Source: Leucobacter luti
GTDB lineage: Bacteria; Actinomycetota; Actinomycetes; Actinomycetales; Microbacteriaceae
Direction: 5' to 3'
DNA length: 64,000 nucleotides
Assembly (NCBI RefSeq): GCF_019464495.1
Contig: NZ_CP080492.1
Coordinates: 434,001-498,000, forward strand
Position numbers and translations under genes: made by a program. Positions 1-9,380 of this stretch are shown here, piece after piece (position 1 is the stretch's first letter; each line of letters opens with the position of its first letter). Under the pieces are notes generated by a model. That model ran no database searches and was not told the origin of the DNA. It saw only the letters and a program-made list of their open reading frames with translations.

Positions 1-40
1 TCGTCGCAATCAGGGGTATCGGGGATCCAGCCGAACCCGG

Positions 41-46
41 TAGGCT
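41..46 (+). promoter_or_regulatory. Possible -10 element upstream of rbpA
   Basis: TAGGCT matches the -10 hexamer seen before several genes in this window. No convincing -35 was found, so this would give a leader of about 50 nt before rbpA. Weak call. Confidence 0.3.
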
Positions 47-104
47 GCGAAAGAACGGTAGGGGCACGTCCGAAACCGGGCCCCACTTGCGAGGAGGTCC
101 AACC

Positions 105-458
105 ATGGCCGATCGAACACTTCGCGGGACTCGTATCGGTGCGACGAGCCTGCAGGGAGAAGAAGGTGTGGAGCTATCTCCGCGCCGCACAGTCGAATAC
201 CTCACCGATCGCGGCAACCGCTTCAGCGTTCTGTTCGACGCCGACGCAGAGCCGCCGCCCGAGTGGGCCGATCAGAAGAGCGGCGAGCTCGGCTTTCTCG
301 ACGACGAGGCTGGCCGCACGGCCCGGGCTGAGTTCGAAGAGAAAGAATCCTCGCAGCGCACTCCGTGGGACATGCTGATTGAGCGCCGCTCCCGCGAAGA
401 GTTGGAAGAACTCCTTGAGGAACGGCTTCAGCTTTTACGCGCCCGACGCGGCTCGTAG
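105..458 (+). CDS. rbpA: RNA polymerase-binding protein RbpA
   Basis: RbpA binds core RNA polymerase and the principal sigma factor in Actinobacteria and stabilises the open promoter complex. The 117-residue product matches the family length of about 110-120. The N-terminus has the typical MADRTLRG..GATS start, followed by a central RbpA core (YLTDRGNRFSVLFDADAEPP, W..Q..GE) and an acidic/basic C-terminal sigma-interaction helix (TPWDMLIERRSREELEELLEERL). I chose ATG 105 over an upstream TTG because a strong Shine-Dalgarno (GAGGAGGT, 91-98) sits 6 nt before it. The 3' end overlaps the convergent lnt end by 31 bp. Normally a constitutive or stress-induced housekeeping gene. Confidence 0.95.
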   Translation: MADRTLRGTRIGATSLQGEEGVELSPRRTVEYLTDRGNRFSVLFDADAEPPPEWADQKSGELGFLDDEAGRTARAEFEEKESSQRTPWDMLIERRSREELEELLEERLQLLRARRGS

Positions 459-2036
459 CCAGCCAGCGCTCCCCACATGGCGCACGCTGCGCCAAGCAAC
501 ATCCAGAATCCGGCCAGCGCCCCGCCGAACTGCAGCGCGGGTGTTTTGCCGGAGACGAGCGGCACTTCGGCAACGAGCGCGTCCGCAGTGAACGGAGTGA
601 GCTCGTCGAGCATCGCCCCAGTCGGCGCCACCACCGCGCTCGTGCCCACGGTGGAAATGTTCACGAGTGCGCGCCCGGTCTCAATCGCGCGCAGCCGTGC
701 GATCTGCAACTGCTGCGCGCTCTCGTCAGTGCGACCGAAATCGGCATTATTTGTCGGGGCGAGGATCAGCTGTGCCCCGCCATCCACCATCGCCTCGGCT
801 TGCTCATCAAACGTGATGTCGAAGCAGATGGCGATACCCGCCGCGATCGCGCCAGCGTTGGTCTCAATATCAAGTACGGCGGGGCGTTCGCCCGCCTGGT
901 ACTCCAGCTGCACGAGGTCAACGAGATCTGGCGCAAACAGGTGGAAGAACTCGCGGTTTGGCATGTACTCAGCAAACGGAACCGGGAAGCGCTTGTCGTA
1001 GCGCGCCCCCGTAGCTCCCGTTGCGTCCCACACCACCGCACTGTTCGTGTAGCTGCCGTCAGGATCCTGCAGGATCGACCCGGCAACGATCGGAGCCCCT
1101 GCCCGCTTCGCGAGTCCCGCTATCTCGAAGTCACGCAGTGTGTTGCCAGGCAAATCAAACTCGGCACTGTTCTCCGGCCACACGATGAGATCGACCGATT
1201 CGCCTGCTGCCTCGAGCTCGTCGAGGAGCCGCTCAGTTCCCTCAGCGTGATCGCGGTAGACATCGCCCGACTCGCGGTCGTCGAAGATTCCCGACTTCGA
1301 ATTACCCTGGATCGCTGCGACGCGCAGCGTGCCGTCCTGTTGCAGCGGCGCCGCGGGTACCAGCGCGAGTAGCAGCAGCGTCGCGACACCAACTCCGGCG
1401 ACGCCGAGCCGCCAGTGACGCACGCGATCGGGAAGCCTGCGCGGGGCACACACGATCCCCGCAGCGAGCGCTGCAATGAGCGCCACTACGCCGGAAAGCC
1501 CCGCAAACCCGAGCCACGAGACTGATTCAGCAAACCAGCCGTTCGCCTGGGTGTGCGCCAGGCGGCCCCATGCGAAGCCCCCGTACGGCCAGGTGCTCTG
1601 CACCCCCGCGGAGCAGCCACAGCCCCGAGGCCGCGACCGCTTGTGCGGCGAGCAGTGCGCTCGACCGAGGCTGCAGCCAGCGCACTCGAGCCAGGCCGCG
1701 TGTGGCCAGCGCAATCAGGATTCCCTGCAGCGCGAACCAGGCCGTCATCACTGCCGTCAGGCCCGCCCACGGCACGAGCCCGAGGTAGAGCGTCAGCCAC
1801 GAAATATGCGGCCCCCAGAAGGCGAGGCCGGCGACTGCGCCAGTCAGCAGTCCCCACGCCGGGCGTTGCTGCCACACGGCAAGCAGGATCAGCGCAGCAG
1901 CAGGAAACGCGAGCGGCCACCAACCGATACCTGGCCCGGCCACATCGAGCAGCAGCCCTCCGGCAAGTGCGGAAAGCAACGAGAGCCACCAGTTCAGCCG
2001 GCGTGGCCCGGCAGCTGGGTCGATCGGGTCCGTCAC
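428..2036 (-). pseudogene. lnt: Apolipoprotein N-acyltransferase Lnt, frameshifted
   Basis: Lnt adds the third acyl chain to diacylated lipoproteins in the membrane. The N-terminal half (several membrane helices, from GTG 2036) and the C-terminal half (carbon-nitrogen hydrolase domain) lie in different frames. The catalytic triad is visible: Glu in IVWPENSAEFD, Lys in RYDKRFPVPFAEYMP, Cys in AGIAICFDITF. The frames switch in a run of five C (1603-1607, top strand): dropping one C joins LWLLRG to WPYGGFAWGRLA, the conserved family junction, and gives about 535 residues, the normal length. The start overlaps the helY stop (GTGA), so the gene is translationally coupled. Either a sequencing error or a recent null mutation; all other key residues are intact, so I favour an error. 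Confidence 0.85.
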
Positions 2037-4309
2037 GACGTGCTCGACGCCTCGACGATGCCGCGCCGTACGCTGCGTTTGGCGGACCGTGCGAGCTGAG
2101 CGAGCGTGTCCAGCCGATCCGCTTCGACCCCGAGCCGCGCTCCCGCTTCACAGGCCTGATACACCTGGTCAAGGAGGTCGATCGTCTGCTTCGTCCAGCG
2201 TACGAAGTCGCCCGCGCCGAGGCCGGACTCTTCGAGCACCCGCTCGATTGGCTGGCCGGACGCCCACGCGTGCATCGTAGCTGCGAGGCCGGCATGCGGC
2301 ATCTCGCTGCGCGGCAGTCGCTGCCGCTCGGACAGATCGTCAAGTCGCACCCAGGTCTCGAGCACACGATCATGCGCGGCGATAAACGCCGCACCTCCTG
2401 GCAACCGTGGCGCCCCTTCGTCGTCGCGCCGCGGCTCGTACGTGAGCAGGCAACAGATCGCTGCGAGCGCTGGAGCATCGAGACCTCGGAATGCGTCCTC
2501 GCGCAGGCACTCGGCGACCAGCAGGTCGCGCTCACCGTAAATCCGGCGCAGCAGTTCACCCCAGATTGTCACCTGGGGCTCGCCCGAAACGCGCTCGAGA
2601 TAGCCGAGCTCGACAAGCATCTCGACCACACGGTCGAAGGTGCGCGCAATGGTGCCAGTGCGCGAGGCAATCTGCCGCCGTCCGCGCTCGATCTTGCGCC
2701 GCAGCTTCCGTGCTCGATCCTCCCAGCGCCGCTGATCGGATCCCTGCGCGCGGGAGGCCGCTGCGTCGTAACCAGCGAGCGACTCCTGCTCGGCGCGCAG
2801 CTCCCGTGCCTGATCCACCACTGCCCGGTCCGCCTGGAACTGCGCGAAGGAGAGTTCAAGTGTCTCCCGCACATGCTCCTCGTCCATCCGCTGCAGCAGG
2901 TTCACCGCCATGTTCGGGGTCGGCCGAAAGCTCGAGTTCACGGGGAATGAGCGTGCACCAGCGAGATGGGCAAGCTCCTCAAGGTCGACGCCGTCACTCC
3001 ACACCACGACGGCGTGCCCCTCGACGTCGATGCCGCGCCGGCCCGCGCGGCCGGTGAGCTGGGTGTACTCCCCCGAGGTCAACGGCACGCGCTGCTCGCC
3101 ATTGAACTTGTCGAGCCGCTCAATCGCGACTGCGCGTGCTGGCATGTTGATACCGAGCGCGAGTGTCTCAGTCGCGAACACGATCTTCAGGAGCCGGCGC
3201 TGGAACAGTCGCTCAACAACGGCTTTGAACGCCGGCAACAACCCGGCATGGTGCGCGGCAACGCCCCGTTCAAGGCCCGCGAGCCACTCCCGCACCCCGA
3301 GCACTCTGCGCTCTTCTTCGCTCATGTCCCGCACCTCAGCGCGAGCGATCCGACGGATCTCCTCACGCTCCTCGCGCGAGGTCAGTGTGATGCCTTCGAA
3401 CAGACACTGCCGCACGGCCTGATCGCAGCCATTGCGACTGAACACGAACACGATCGCCGGCAACAGCTCTGTCTCATCGAGCGCGCGCACGATGTCGGCC
3501 CGTGAGACGCGCCGGGTGCGACGCTGCGGCGCACGACCGCGCGAGCGTTCCCGCCCGTCACGTCCACCGCGACCACTGCCCCTGCCGCCCTCAAGCATGC
3601 GAAGTTCTGGGTTCAACTTGCCACGCGCGGCAAGTTCGCCGTCGCGGCCAACGTACAGCGGCAACAGTTCTTTCGGCGTGAGCACGTGCTGGTACAACGG
3701 CACCGGGCGATGCTCGGACAGTATGACGTCTGTGTCTCCGCGCACGGCGTGCATCCAATCGCCGAACTCTTCAGCGTTCGAGACTGTCGCTGAGAGCGCG
3801 ACGAGCCGCACGTGCCGCGGCAGGTGGAGGATGATTTCTTCCCAGACAGCACCACGGAATCGATCGCCAAGGAAGTGCACTTCGTCGAGCACAACGAACG
3901 CGAGGTCCGTGAGCGCGCTCGACTCTGCGTAGATCATGTTGCGGAGCACCTCAGTGGTCATGACCACTATCGGCGCGTCGCCGCGGATATTGAGGTCGCC
4001 GGTGAGGAGGCCGACCTCGTCCTCCCCATACTCGTCGCAGAGCTCTCGAAACTTCTGGTTCGAGAGCGCCTTGATGGGGGCCGTATAGAAAATCCGCGCG
4101 TCCCGTTCGCGTCGTGAAAGATACACCGCAAACTCAGCGATCGTGGTCTTGCCCGATCCCGTGGGGGCGGCCACCAAGACGCTGCGCCCCTCTTCGAGCC
4201 GCTCACAGGCTGTGATCTGGAAGGTGTCGAGCGGGTAGGCGAGCCGGTTCGCAAAAAACTGCAGCGCCGTCTCAGTGGGTGGTGTGGCGGGCACTGCAGT
4301 TTCGGTCAT
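2033..4309 (-). CDS. helY: Ski2/Mtr4-like DEAD/DEAH-box RNA helicase HelY
   Basis: 758-residue superfamily 2 helicase of the actinobacterial HelY group, related to Ski2/Mtr4 and likely acting on RNA. Visible motifs in order: Q-motif region (AYPLDTFQ), Walker A APTGSGKTT (about residue 48), TAPIKALSNQKF, TTEVLRNM, DEVH in VVLDEVHFLGD, SAT in ALSATVSN, then HHAGLLP, FATETLALGINMPAR and QLTGRAGRRGID (motif VI). A Gly/Arg-rich basic insertion lies around residues 240-270, between the two RecA lobes. The C-terminal helical domain is shorter than in the roughly 900-residue mycobacterial protein. The start overlaps the tatC stop by 4 nt, and the stop overlaps the lnt start. Confidence 0.92.
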   Translation of the reverse strand: MTETAVPATPPTETALQFFANRLAYPLDTFQITACERLEEGRSVLVAAPTGSGKTTIAEFAVYLSRRERDARIFYTAPIKALSNQKFRELCDEYGEDEVGLLTGDLNIRGDAPIVVMTTEVLRNMIYAESSALTDLAFVVLDEVHFLGDRFRGAVWEEIILHLPRHVRLVALSATVSNAEEFGDWMHAVRGDTDVILSEHRPVPLYQHVLTPKELLPLYVGRDGELAARGKLNPELRMLEGGRGSGRGGRDGRERSRGRAPQRRTRRVSRADIVRALDETELLPAIVFVFSRNGCDQAVRQCLFEGITLTSREEREEIRRIARAEVRDMSEEERRVLGVREWLAGLERGVAAHHAGLLPAFKAVVERLFQRRLLKIVFATETLALGINMPARAVAIERLDKFNGEQRVPLTSGEYTQLTGRAGRRGIDVEGHAVVVWSDGVDLEELAHLAGARSFPVNSSFRPTPNMAVNLLQRMDEEHVRETLELSFAQFQADRAVVDQARELRAEQESLAGYDAAASRAQGSDQRRWEDRARKLRRKIERGRRQIASRTGTIARTFDRVVEMLVELGYLERVSGEPQVTIWGELLRRIYGERDLLVAECLREDAFRGLDAPALAAICCLLTYEPRRDDEGAPRLPGGAAFIAAHDRVLETWVRLDDLSERQRLPRSEMPHAGLAATMHAWASGQPIERVLEESGLGAGDFVRWTKQTIDLLDQVYQACEAGARLGVEADRLDTLAQLARSAKRSVRRGIVEASSTS

Positions 4310-5124
4310 TCCTCGTCCTTCGTCGATGCGTCTTCGAGGTCGTATTCGGCGAGCTCAGCGCTCCGTCGCTTATCCACCCTGCGGTCGTGCAGCAGCGCAA
4401 TCCCTGCAGCGCTGAAGTACAGCACGATCATCGGTATCGCGAGGAGGAACATGCTCATGAGGTCGGCAGCCGGCGTCGTGATCGCCGCGAAAAGAATGAT
4501 GCACAGGATCGCGACGCGCCAGCTCTTCAAGATGGACTTCCCGCGCAGGATCCCCATGAAGTTCAGCATCACGAGCAACGCTGGCAGCACGAAGCCGATG
4601 CCGACAGCGAGCATGAGTTTGATGGTGAAGTCGAGGTAGAGCCGAGCCTGCAGGAAAAACGCGTCCTCCTCCGGCTGGAAGCTCGCCATGAGACGCACAA
4701 TGTTGGGCAACACGAACCATCCTGCGACGGCGCCGCCGAGGAACAGCGGCACCGCAGCGGCGAGAAAGCCCACACCGTAGAGTTTCTCGCGGCGCGTCAA
4801 ACCGGGCGCCAAGAACGCCCAGATCTGGTAGAGCCACACCGGCGATGCGATCAACACGGCAATGAACAGCGAGATCTGCACTTTCGTGTCAAAGGCGCCC
4901 GTAATATCGCCGTAGGCGATGACGGCCTCACGCCCCTGCTCTCCGAGTCGCTCGATTGGGACGCGCAGCATGTCCCACACCAGGTCAGACAACAACCAGC
5001 CAGCAACCAGAGCGATCGCGATCGCGATCGCGGAGTACATGAGCCGCTTCCGGAACTCTACGAGGTGGTCACCGAGGCTCATACGCCCGTCTGGGTTGCG
5101 CTTGGTCCGCGGCTCTCGTGCCAT
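4306..5124 (-). CDS. tatC: Sec-independent protein translocase TatC
   Basis: TatC is the twin-arginine signal receptor of the Tat translocon in the cytoplasmic membrane. The 272-residue product has the typical six transmembrane helices and the conserved N-terminal cytoplasmic motif MSLGDHLVEFRKRL. Also seen are the conserved ASPVWLYQIWAFLAPGL and LPALLVMLNFMGIL segments. The C-terminal tail is charged (DLEDASTKDEE), common in Actinobacteria. It sits between pafC and helY as in many Actinobacteria, but the usual small tatA between pafC and tatC is absent: only 45 bp separates the genes. TatA must be elsewhere. Confidence 0.96.
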   Translation of the reverse strand: MAREPRTKRNPDGRMSLGDHLVEFRKRLMYSAIAIAIALVAGWLLSDLVWDMLRVPIERLGEQGREAVIAYGDITGAFDTKVQISLFIAVLIASPVWLYQIWAFLAPGLTRREKLYGVGFLAAAVPLFLGGAVAGWFVLPNIVRLMASFQPEEDAFFLQARLYLDFTIKLMLAVGIGFVLPALLVMLNFMGILRGKSILKSWRVAILCIILFAAITTPAADLMSMFLLAIPMIVLYFSAAGIALLHDRRVDKRRSAELAEYDLEDASTKDEE

Positions 5125-5169
5125 TCGCTCAGTGTATCTCAGGACAGCAGGGCAATTGCTCCGCCACCC

Positions 5170-6189
5170 TTACTCCCCGTAGGCCGCGAGGGCTCGCTCC
5201 GCCCATACACGAACTGCCTCGCGCGCGGCGGCAGGCGATTCAATCGAGATCTCACCGGGGGCGAGCTGAACGAGGTTGATCGCGGTGTCGCGGTGCCACG
5301 CGTCAACACGCACGATTACCCCGCCATCCGCGGTCTCGCTCACAATCTCGGGCGCGAAGCCGGACAGCCGGGGCAGCGCGCGCGACGTTACCCGCAGTGT
5401 GATCCCAGTCACGGGCGCAACAGATACCGGAGCGGGAGTCACACGAGATTTCGGGCCCGCTTCAGGATCGGGATCGGACGCACGCGGCGGCGATCCCTGA
5501 GACTGCGTTGTGCGGACGGTGCGCGACAGTTCTGAGAGGGTGAGTTCCGCAATCTGGTCCACTCGGAAGGTGCGCTCGGCATCTCGGTCGAGGCAGAATG
5601 CGCGCAAGTACCACCCGCCCCCGCCCTGGGTAAGCGCGATGGGATCCACCGTACGCTGCGTCTCGACACCCGAGGCATCGCGGTAGACAAAGCGTACGGA
5701 CCGCTGGGTATCGATCGCGGTCACGAGCACTGGAATTCGCGGATCCTCGGGGTCGACACTCACCGACACCGCGGGGGTCGCGCCAGCACCGAGTGCCGCA
5801 CCCAACTTGGCGGCGGTGGCTCGCGCGAGTTCCGCGTCTTGTGGAGGCAACACGGCTGTGAGCGCGTGCAGCCCCGCAACGAGTGCCGCCGTCTCGGCCG
5901 GTGCGAAGCGCGGGGCTTCCTCGACGGCCACCGTGCGAGTGAGACTCACTTCGTCGAAGCGCTCGAGCGCGTCCCAATCAATATCGAAGAGATCCTCGTG
6001 CTGGTAGCTCATCGTCTCGCCCGGCACACCAGCCGTTCCGAGAAAGCGCACGAGCTCGCGGAGCAGCTTCGGCGTCACATCGAACGTCGCCGCAAGTTCA
6101 GTCACAGAGACCGCGCCGTGCTCACGCAGATACGGCACGAGCGCGAGCAGCAGCAATACCCGATCTGGGCCCAGCACTGGATTAGGCAT
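5170..6189 (-). CDS. pafC: WYL-domain transcriptional regulator PafC
   Basis: PafC works with PafB as a WYL-domain activator of the LexA-independent DNA-damage response in mycobacteria. The 339-residue product has an N-terminal winged helix (PDRVLLLLALVPYLREHG..VTELAATFDVT), a WYL-type domain (SVRFVYRDASGVETQRTVDPIAL...GWYLRAFCLDRDAERTFRVDQI) and a C-terminal WCX extension. I chose ATG 6189, which overlaps the pafB stop by 8 nt (ATGCCTAA). Upstream in-frame starts would read far into pafB. Translational coupling with pafB suggests a heterodimer. Confidence 0.9.
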   Translation of the reverse strand: MPNPVLGPDRVLLLLALVPYLREHGAVSVTELAATFDVTPKLLRELVRFLGTAGVPGETMSYQHEDLFDIDWDALERFDEVSLTRTVAVEEAPRFAPAETAALVAGLHALTAVLPPQDAELARATAAKLGAALGAGATPAVSVSVDPEDPRIPVLVTAIDTQRSVRFVYRDASGVETQRTVDPIALTQGGGGWYLRAFCLDRDAERTFRVDQIAELTLSELSRTVRTTQSQGSPPRASDPDPEAGPKSRVTPAPVSVAPVTGITLRVTSRALPRLSGFAPEIVSETADGGVIVRVDAWHRDTAINLVQLAPGEISIESPAAAREAVRVWAERALAAYGE

Positions 6190-7216
6190 CGGTACCCCCG
6201 CCATGAGTGTCTGCGATCCGTTGCAATCCCTCAGCCACGAGTGCCCGGAGCGAATCTGGGGACACGACCGCAGCATCCGCGCCGAACCCGATCAGCTCTG
6301 TCGCAAACAAGTGCGGATCGAGCATGCCCAGAGTGAGTACGGCATCCGGCGCTTCCAGAGCTCCTTCGGCGATGGGAACTGCCGCAGTTTCAAGCGCACG
6401 CGGAGCCAGCCTCGCCTCCGCGATCGACCCGCGACGCACCCGCACCGTCGCGCGCTGAGCATCACGGAGCCTGAGGAGTTCAGCGACCGCACCTTCGGCG
6501 CGCTCGAACAGCGCCGGATCGAACGTTGCTCGCTCGACAGTTACCGGGCCGTCAATTCGCGCCAGCAGGAACACTCGATCGGCTGCTCGATCCAGATCCC
6601 ATGAGAGCAAGTGCCACCGCCCATCGGCGCGATGTAACCGGAGCGGAGCCACTCGGCGCTCCAGCGGAGCATCGCGGCCGGGCAGTGTATAGCCGAAGCG
6701 CACGATATTGCCGGTGTCGATTGCGCCCTGCAACCGCGCGGCGGCCGGCGAGGCAGTGCCAAGGCTGGGCGCCACTCCCAGATGCTGCACATCGAGGCCC
6801 GCCCCGAGGGCCTCCAGCTTCATCGCGGCGCGGCGCGACTCGGCGCTCAGGCTGCCGTCTTGCCACGCGAGCGCGGCGAGTCGCAGCAGCACGAGCTCCC
6901 GCTCACTGAATCGCAGGTCGCTCGGGAATTCGAGCCGTTCCTTCGATATCCGGTAGCGGACGAGCTGGTTGTTCCCGGGTTCGAGAGGAGAGTCGCGAGT
7001 CTCGATTTGAATACCGAGACCTCGCAGCTGCTCCTTGTCGCGTTCGAACTGACGATCGAGAGCCGGCGATATTTCGTCGCCCCTGCGGAATCGTTCAGAG
7101 TAGCCGTACACCGTCGACAGCAGCTCGCGTTTGGTGAGCCCCTCGGGGCTCACCACGAGTGCGAGCACGAGGCTAAACACTCGCTGCTCGCTTGGCACCG
7201 TTGACCGGTCCGCCAC
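6182..7216 (-). CDS. pafB: WYL-domain transcriptional regulator PafB
   Basis: Partner of PafC. The 344-residue product begins at GTG 7216 and has a winged-helix region (EQRVFSLVLALVVSPEGLTKRELLSTVYGY), a WYL domain (GNIVRFGYTLPGR...RRVAPLRLHRADGRWHLLSWDLDRAADRVFLLARI) and a C-terminal extension. The pafA ligase and other Pup-proteasome genes that often sit beside pafBC are absent. This fits Actinobacteria that lost the proteasome but kept PafBC for DNA-damage control. 8 bp separate it from the upstream lipoprotein gene. Confidence 0.9.
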   Translation of the reverse strand: MADRSTVPSEQRVFSLVLALVVSPEGLTKRELLSTVYGYSERFRRGDEISPALDRQFERDKEQLRGLGIQIETRDSPLEPGNNQLVRYRISKERLEFPSDLRFSERELVLLRLAALAWQDGSLSAESRRAAMKLEALGAGLDVQHLGVAPSLGTASPAAARLQGAIDTGNIVRFGYTLPGRDAPLERRVAPLRLHRADGRWHLLSWDLDRAADRVFLLARIDGPVTVERATFDPALFERAEGAVAELLRLRDAQRATVRVRRGSIAEARLAPRALETAAVPIAEGALEAPDAVLTLGMLDPHLFATELIGFGADAAVVSPDSLRALVAEGLQRIADTHGGGTDA

Positions 7217-7224
7217 GTGTGACC

Positions 7225-8148
7225 TCAGTTCACTCCGAGGATGTCGACGACGACGACACGGGGCTGTTCGCCCTCGTTCTCGAGTACGACGACCTGCGAG
7301 CCCACGGCGGCCCCCGTCAGCTCAGTGCGGAAGGTGTTGCCCGACTCAGGGATCTGGGCCTCGGTGCCGAGCACCTGTGGACCGGTCTCCCAGGTGTTGA
7401 GTTCCGTCGTACCGTCCCAGCTCACGCTGAGCACCTGAGCGATGACCCCGTCTTCAGCCGTGACCTTCGGGCCATCAGCCTCAATTCGGGTTGCGGACGT
7501 GGTGCCCGTTGGTGGAGCGCTCGGCGGCAGCACAACGCCGGGGATGCCGTTCTCGTTCGTCACAACGGCTGGGTACCCGTTGGGCAAGCCTCGCGTCTTC
7601 CCCTGGGCCGCGAGCGGACTCGCTGAGACGACGTCGATGACGCCGACAACCGTCCCGTTGCCGGTGCTGCCCAGTTGAGACCCGAGCTGGGCTCCCTCCT
7701 CAGGCGACAGGGCGAGCACCACACGATCGCCGGCTGCAGCGCAGCGCACGGCTTCGCTCAGCGGGTTCGCTGCTGCCTCAGACACAAGCAGGTACTCGGA
7801 GGGAAGCTTCGGATCAGTGAAACCGGGGCTGGCGTAGAGCGTGTCAGCGCTCTCCGAGTCGTAGAAGGCCATGTTGACGCCCACGATCGTCTGCTCCGCA
7901 GCGATATCACTGCGATCAGGGTTCTCGGACACCACGGTACGCTGCGACGTGAGAATATCGGTGCCCTTCGGCACGGACACCTGCGGGGCATGCCCGAACT
8001 CGCCAAGCACCACCACATTGTCGCTGAGCGCACCGGGGCCCATCGAGGGCGTGCAGTCGGCGGCAGCGTTCTGCTGCGCACTGCACCCGGTCACCCCGGC
8101 GATGAGCAGCGCCGTCACTGCGGTTGCGGGAATGATTCGACGAAGCAT
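7225..8148 (-). CDS. FKBP-like peptidyl-prolyl isomerase lipoprotein
   Basis: Predicted exported lipoprotein of 307 residues. ATG 8148 is preceded by AGAGGT, and the N-terminus is a lipoprotein signal ending VTGC (Cys 22). The C-terminal part (GVIAQVLSVSWDGTTELNTW ... GAAVGSQVVVLENEGEQ, ending VVVVDILGV) has the layout of an FKBP domain, including the VVVDILG end strand. A first, more divergent half shows similar features (AAAGDRVVLALSPEEG, VVGVIDVVSA), so the protein may hold two degenerate FKBP-like units. Active-site aromatics are hard to assign, so isomerase activity is uncertain. Position next to pafBC is common in Actinobacteria. Confidence 0.75.
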   Translation of the reverse strand: MLRRIIPATAVTALLIAGVTGCSAQQNAAADCTPSMGPGALSDNVVVLGEFGHAPQVSVPKGTDILTSQRTVVSENPDRSDIAAEQTIVGVNMAFYDSESADTLYASPGFTDPKLPSEYLLVSEAAANPLSEAVRCAAAGDRVVLALSPEEGAQLGSQLGSTGNGTVVGVIDVVSASPLAAQGKTRGLPNGYPAVVTNENGIPGVVLPPSAPPTGTTSATRIEADGPKVTAEDGVIAQVLSVSWDGTTELNTWETGPQVLGTEAQIPESGNTFRTELTGAAVGSQVVVLENEGEQPRVVVVDILGVN

Positions 8149-8261
8149 ATGCACCTCTCGCGGAAGCCTCTGTGTGAACTCCGCCATCCTATCGAACGGC
8201 GGCTGATGGTCTGCGCACCCCGCCGCGATGCAGCGGGGCGCGCAGATGAACGTCGACCGGA

Positions 8262-9380
8262 TTACTCCGCCGTGTTCGTAGCCTGCTGGCCCGGGGCTGC
8301 TGACGCGGCCTGCTCAGCTTCCGGGGCGGTCTCGACCCCGCGTTCGTCCGCGAGCGCGCGCGCCTCGCGGACCTTTTTACGCAGCACCTTGTCACTCTTC
8401 ACCCGATCGCCGACCACCTCGGGGCTCCACATTTCAGAGCTCTCGACCTCGCCTGCGAGATCCGGGAGCCAGCTCGCGAGATCGGCGTCAGTGAACTCGC
8501 CCTTTGATGCGCGCCGCTTGAGGCTCGGCAGCACCGTTCCCGGCGCGAGGCGGCGGGCCGTGATGAGGAAGCCGGTGTGGGCGACCATCCGATGATCCGG
8601 GCGCACTGCAAGGCCCTCAACATGCCAGCCGCGCACCATCGTCTCGTTGGATTGCGGGTGTGTGAAGAGTCCGCTCCGGCGAATCTCCTCTGCAGTACGG
8701 GAGAGCTGCGTCACCGTGGCGACGTAGCAAATCAGGACGCCGCCCGGTTTCAGGGCCTCAGCCGCCACACCGACACACTCCCACGGCGCGAGCATGTCGA
8801 GCACGACCCGGTCCACTGAGTCAGTCGGGCAGACGGCGGGCAGGGTGTCCTGCAGATCTCCGACTGAGAGCGTCCAGTTGTCAGGGGCCGCACCCGAGAA
8901 CGCAGCGACGTTCGCACGCGCCACATCAGCGAACTCCTCGCGGCGCTCAAAGGAGAAGAGCTCGCCCTGCTCGCCGATCCCCCGGAGCAGGTGCAGCGAG
9001 AGCGCACCGGATCCGACGCCCGCCTCGACCACTCGCGCACCCGGGAAGATGTCTGCGAGGGAGAGGATCTGGGCCGCGTCCTTCGGGTACACAATTGCGG
9101 CACCGCGCGGCATCGACATGACAAAGTCTGACAGGAGCGGGCGGAGCACGAGGTACTCCTCACCGCTGCTGTTTTCAACGACCGAGGCGTCAGGGAGCCC
9201 GACGAGGTCGGCGTGCGCGATGACGCCGCGGTGGCTGTGAAATTCACCGTCGTGCACGAGTGTGATCGTGTTCAGACGCCCTTTCGGGCCGGTGAGCTGC
9301 ACGCGGTCGCCGTAGCCGAGCGGCCCGCTCTTCGCTGGGGTGCCCGCTGAGGCTCCGGTGTCCGTATCAAGTTCGCTCAC
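8262..9380 (-). CDS. trmI: tRNA (adenine-58-N1)-methyltransferase TrmI
   Basis: Methylates A58 in the T-loop of tRNA with S-adenosylmethionine; TrmI works as a homotetramer in bacteria. The 372-residue product has an N-terminal beta-barrel (GDRVQLTGPKGRLNTITL, HRGVIAHADLVG) and a Rossmann methyltransferase fold with SAM motif I GARVVEAGVGSGALSLHLL. VVLDMLAPWE and LKPGGVLICYVATVTQL follow. The C-terminal tail (residues about 300-372) is charged and low in complexity. Starts at GTG 9380, overlapping the upstream phosphatase stop (GTGA), so the two genes are translationally coupled. Confidence 0.94.
   Translation of the reverse strand: MSELDTDTGASAGTPAKSGPLGYGDRVQLTGPKGRLNTITLVHDGEFHSHRGVIAHADLVGLPDASVVENSSGEEYLVLRPLLSDFVMSMPRGAAIVYPKDAAQILSLADIFPGARVVEAGVGSGALSLHLLRGIGEQGELFSFERREEFADVARANVAAFSGAAPDNWTLSVGDLQDTLPAVCPTDSVDRVVLDMLAPWECVGVAAEALKPGGVLICYVATVTQLSRTAEEIRRSGLFTHPQSNETMVRGWHVEGLAVRPDHRMVAHTGFLITARRLAPGTVLPSLKRRASKGEFTDADLASWLPDLAGEVESSEMWSPEVVGDRVKSDKVLRKKVREARALADERGVETAPEAEQAASAAPGQQATNTAE

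Noticed and set aside
1553..2950. 465-codon rightward open frame
   Set aside because: Antisense to lnt and helY, which have clear family motifs; the frame is a composition artefact.
4279..5535. 418-codon rightward open frame rich in His/Arg
   Set aside because: Antisense to tatC and pafC; no motif or start signal.
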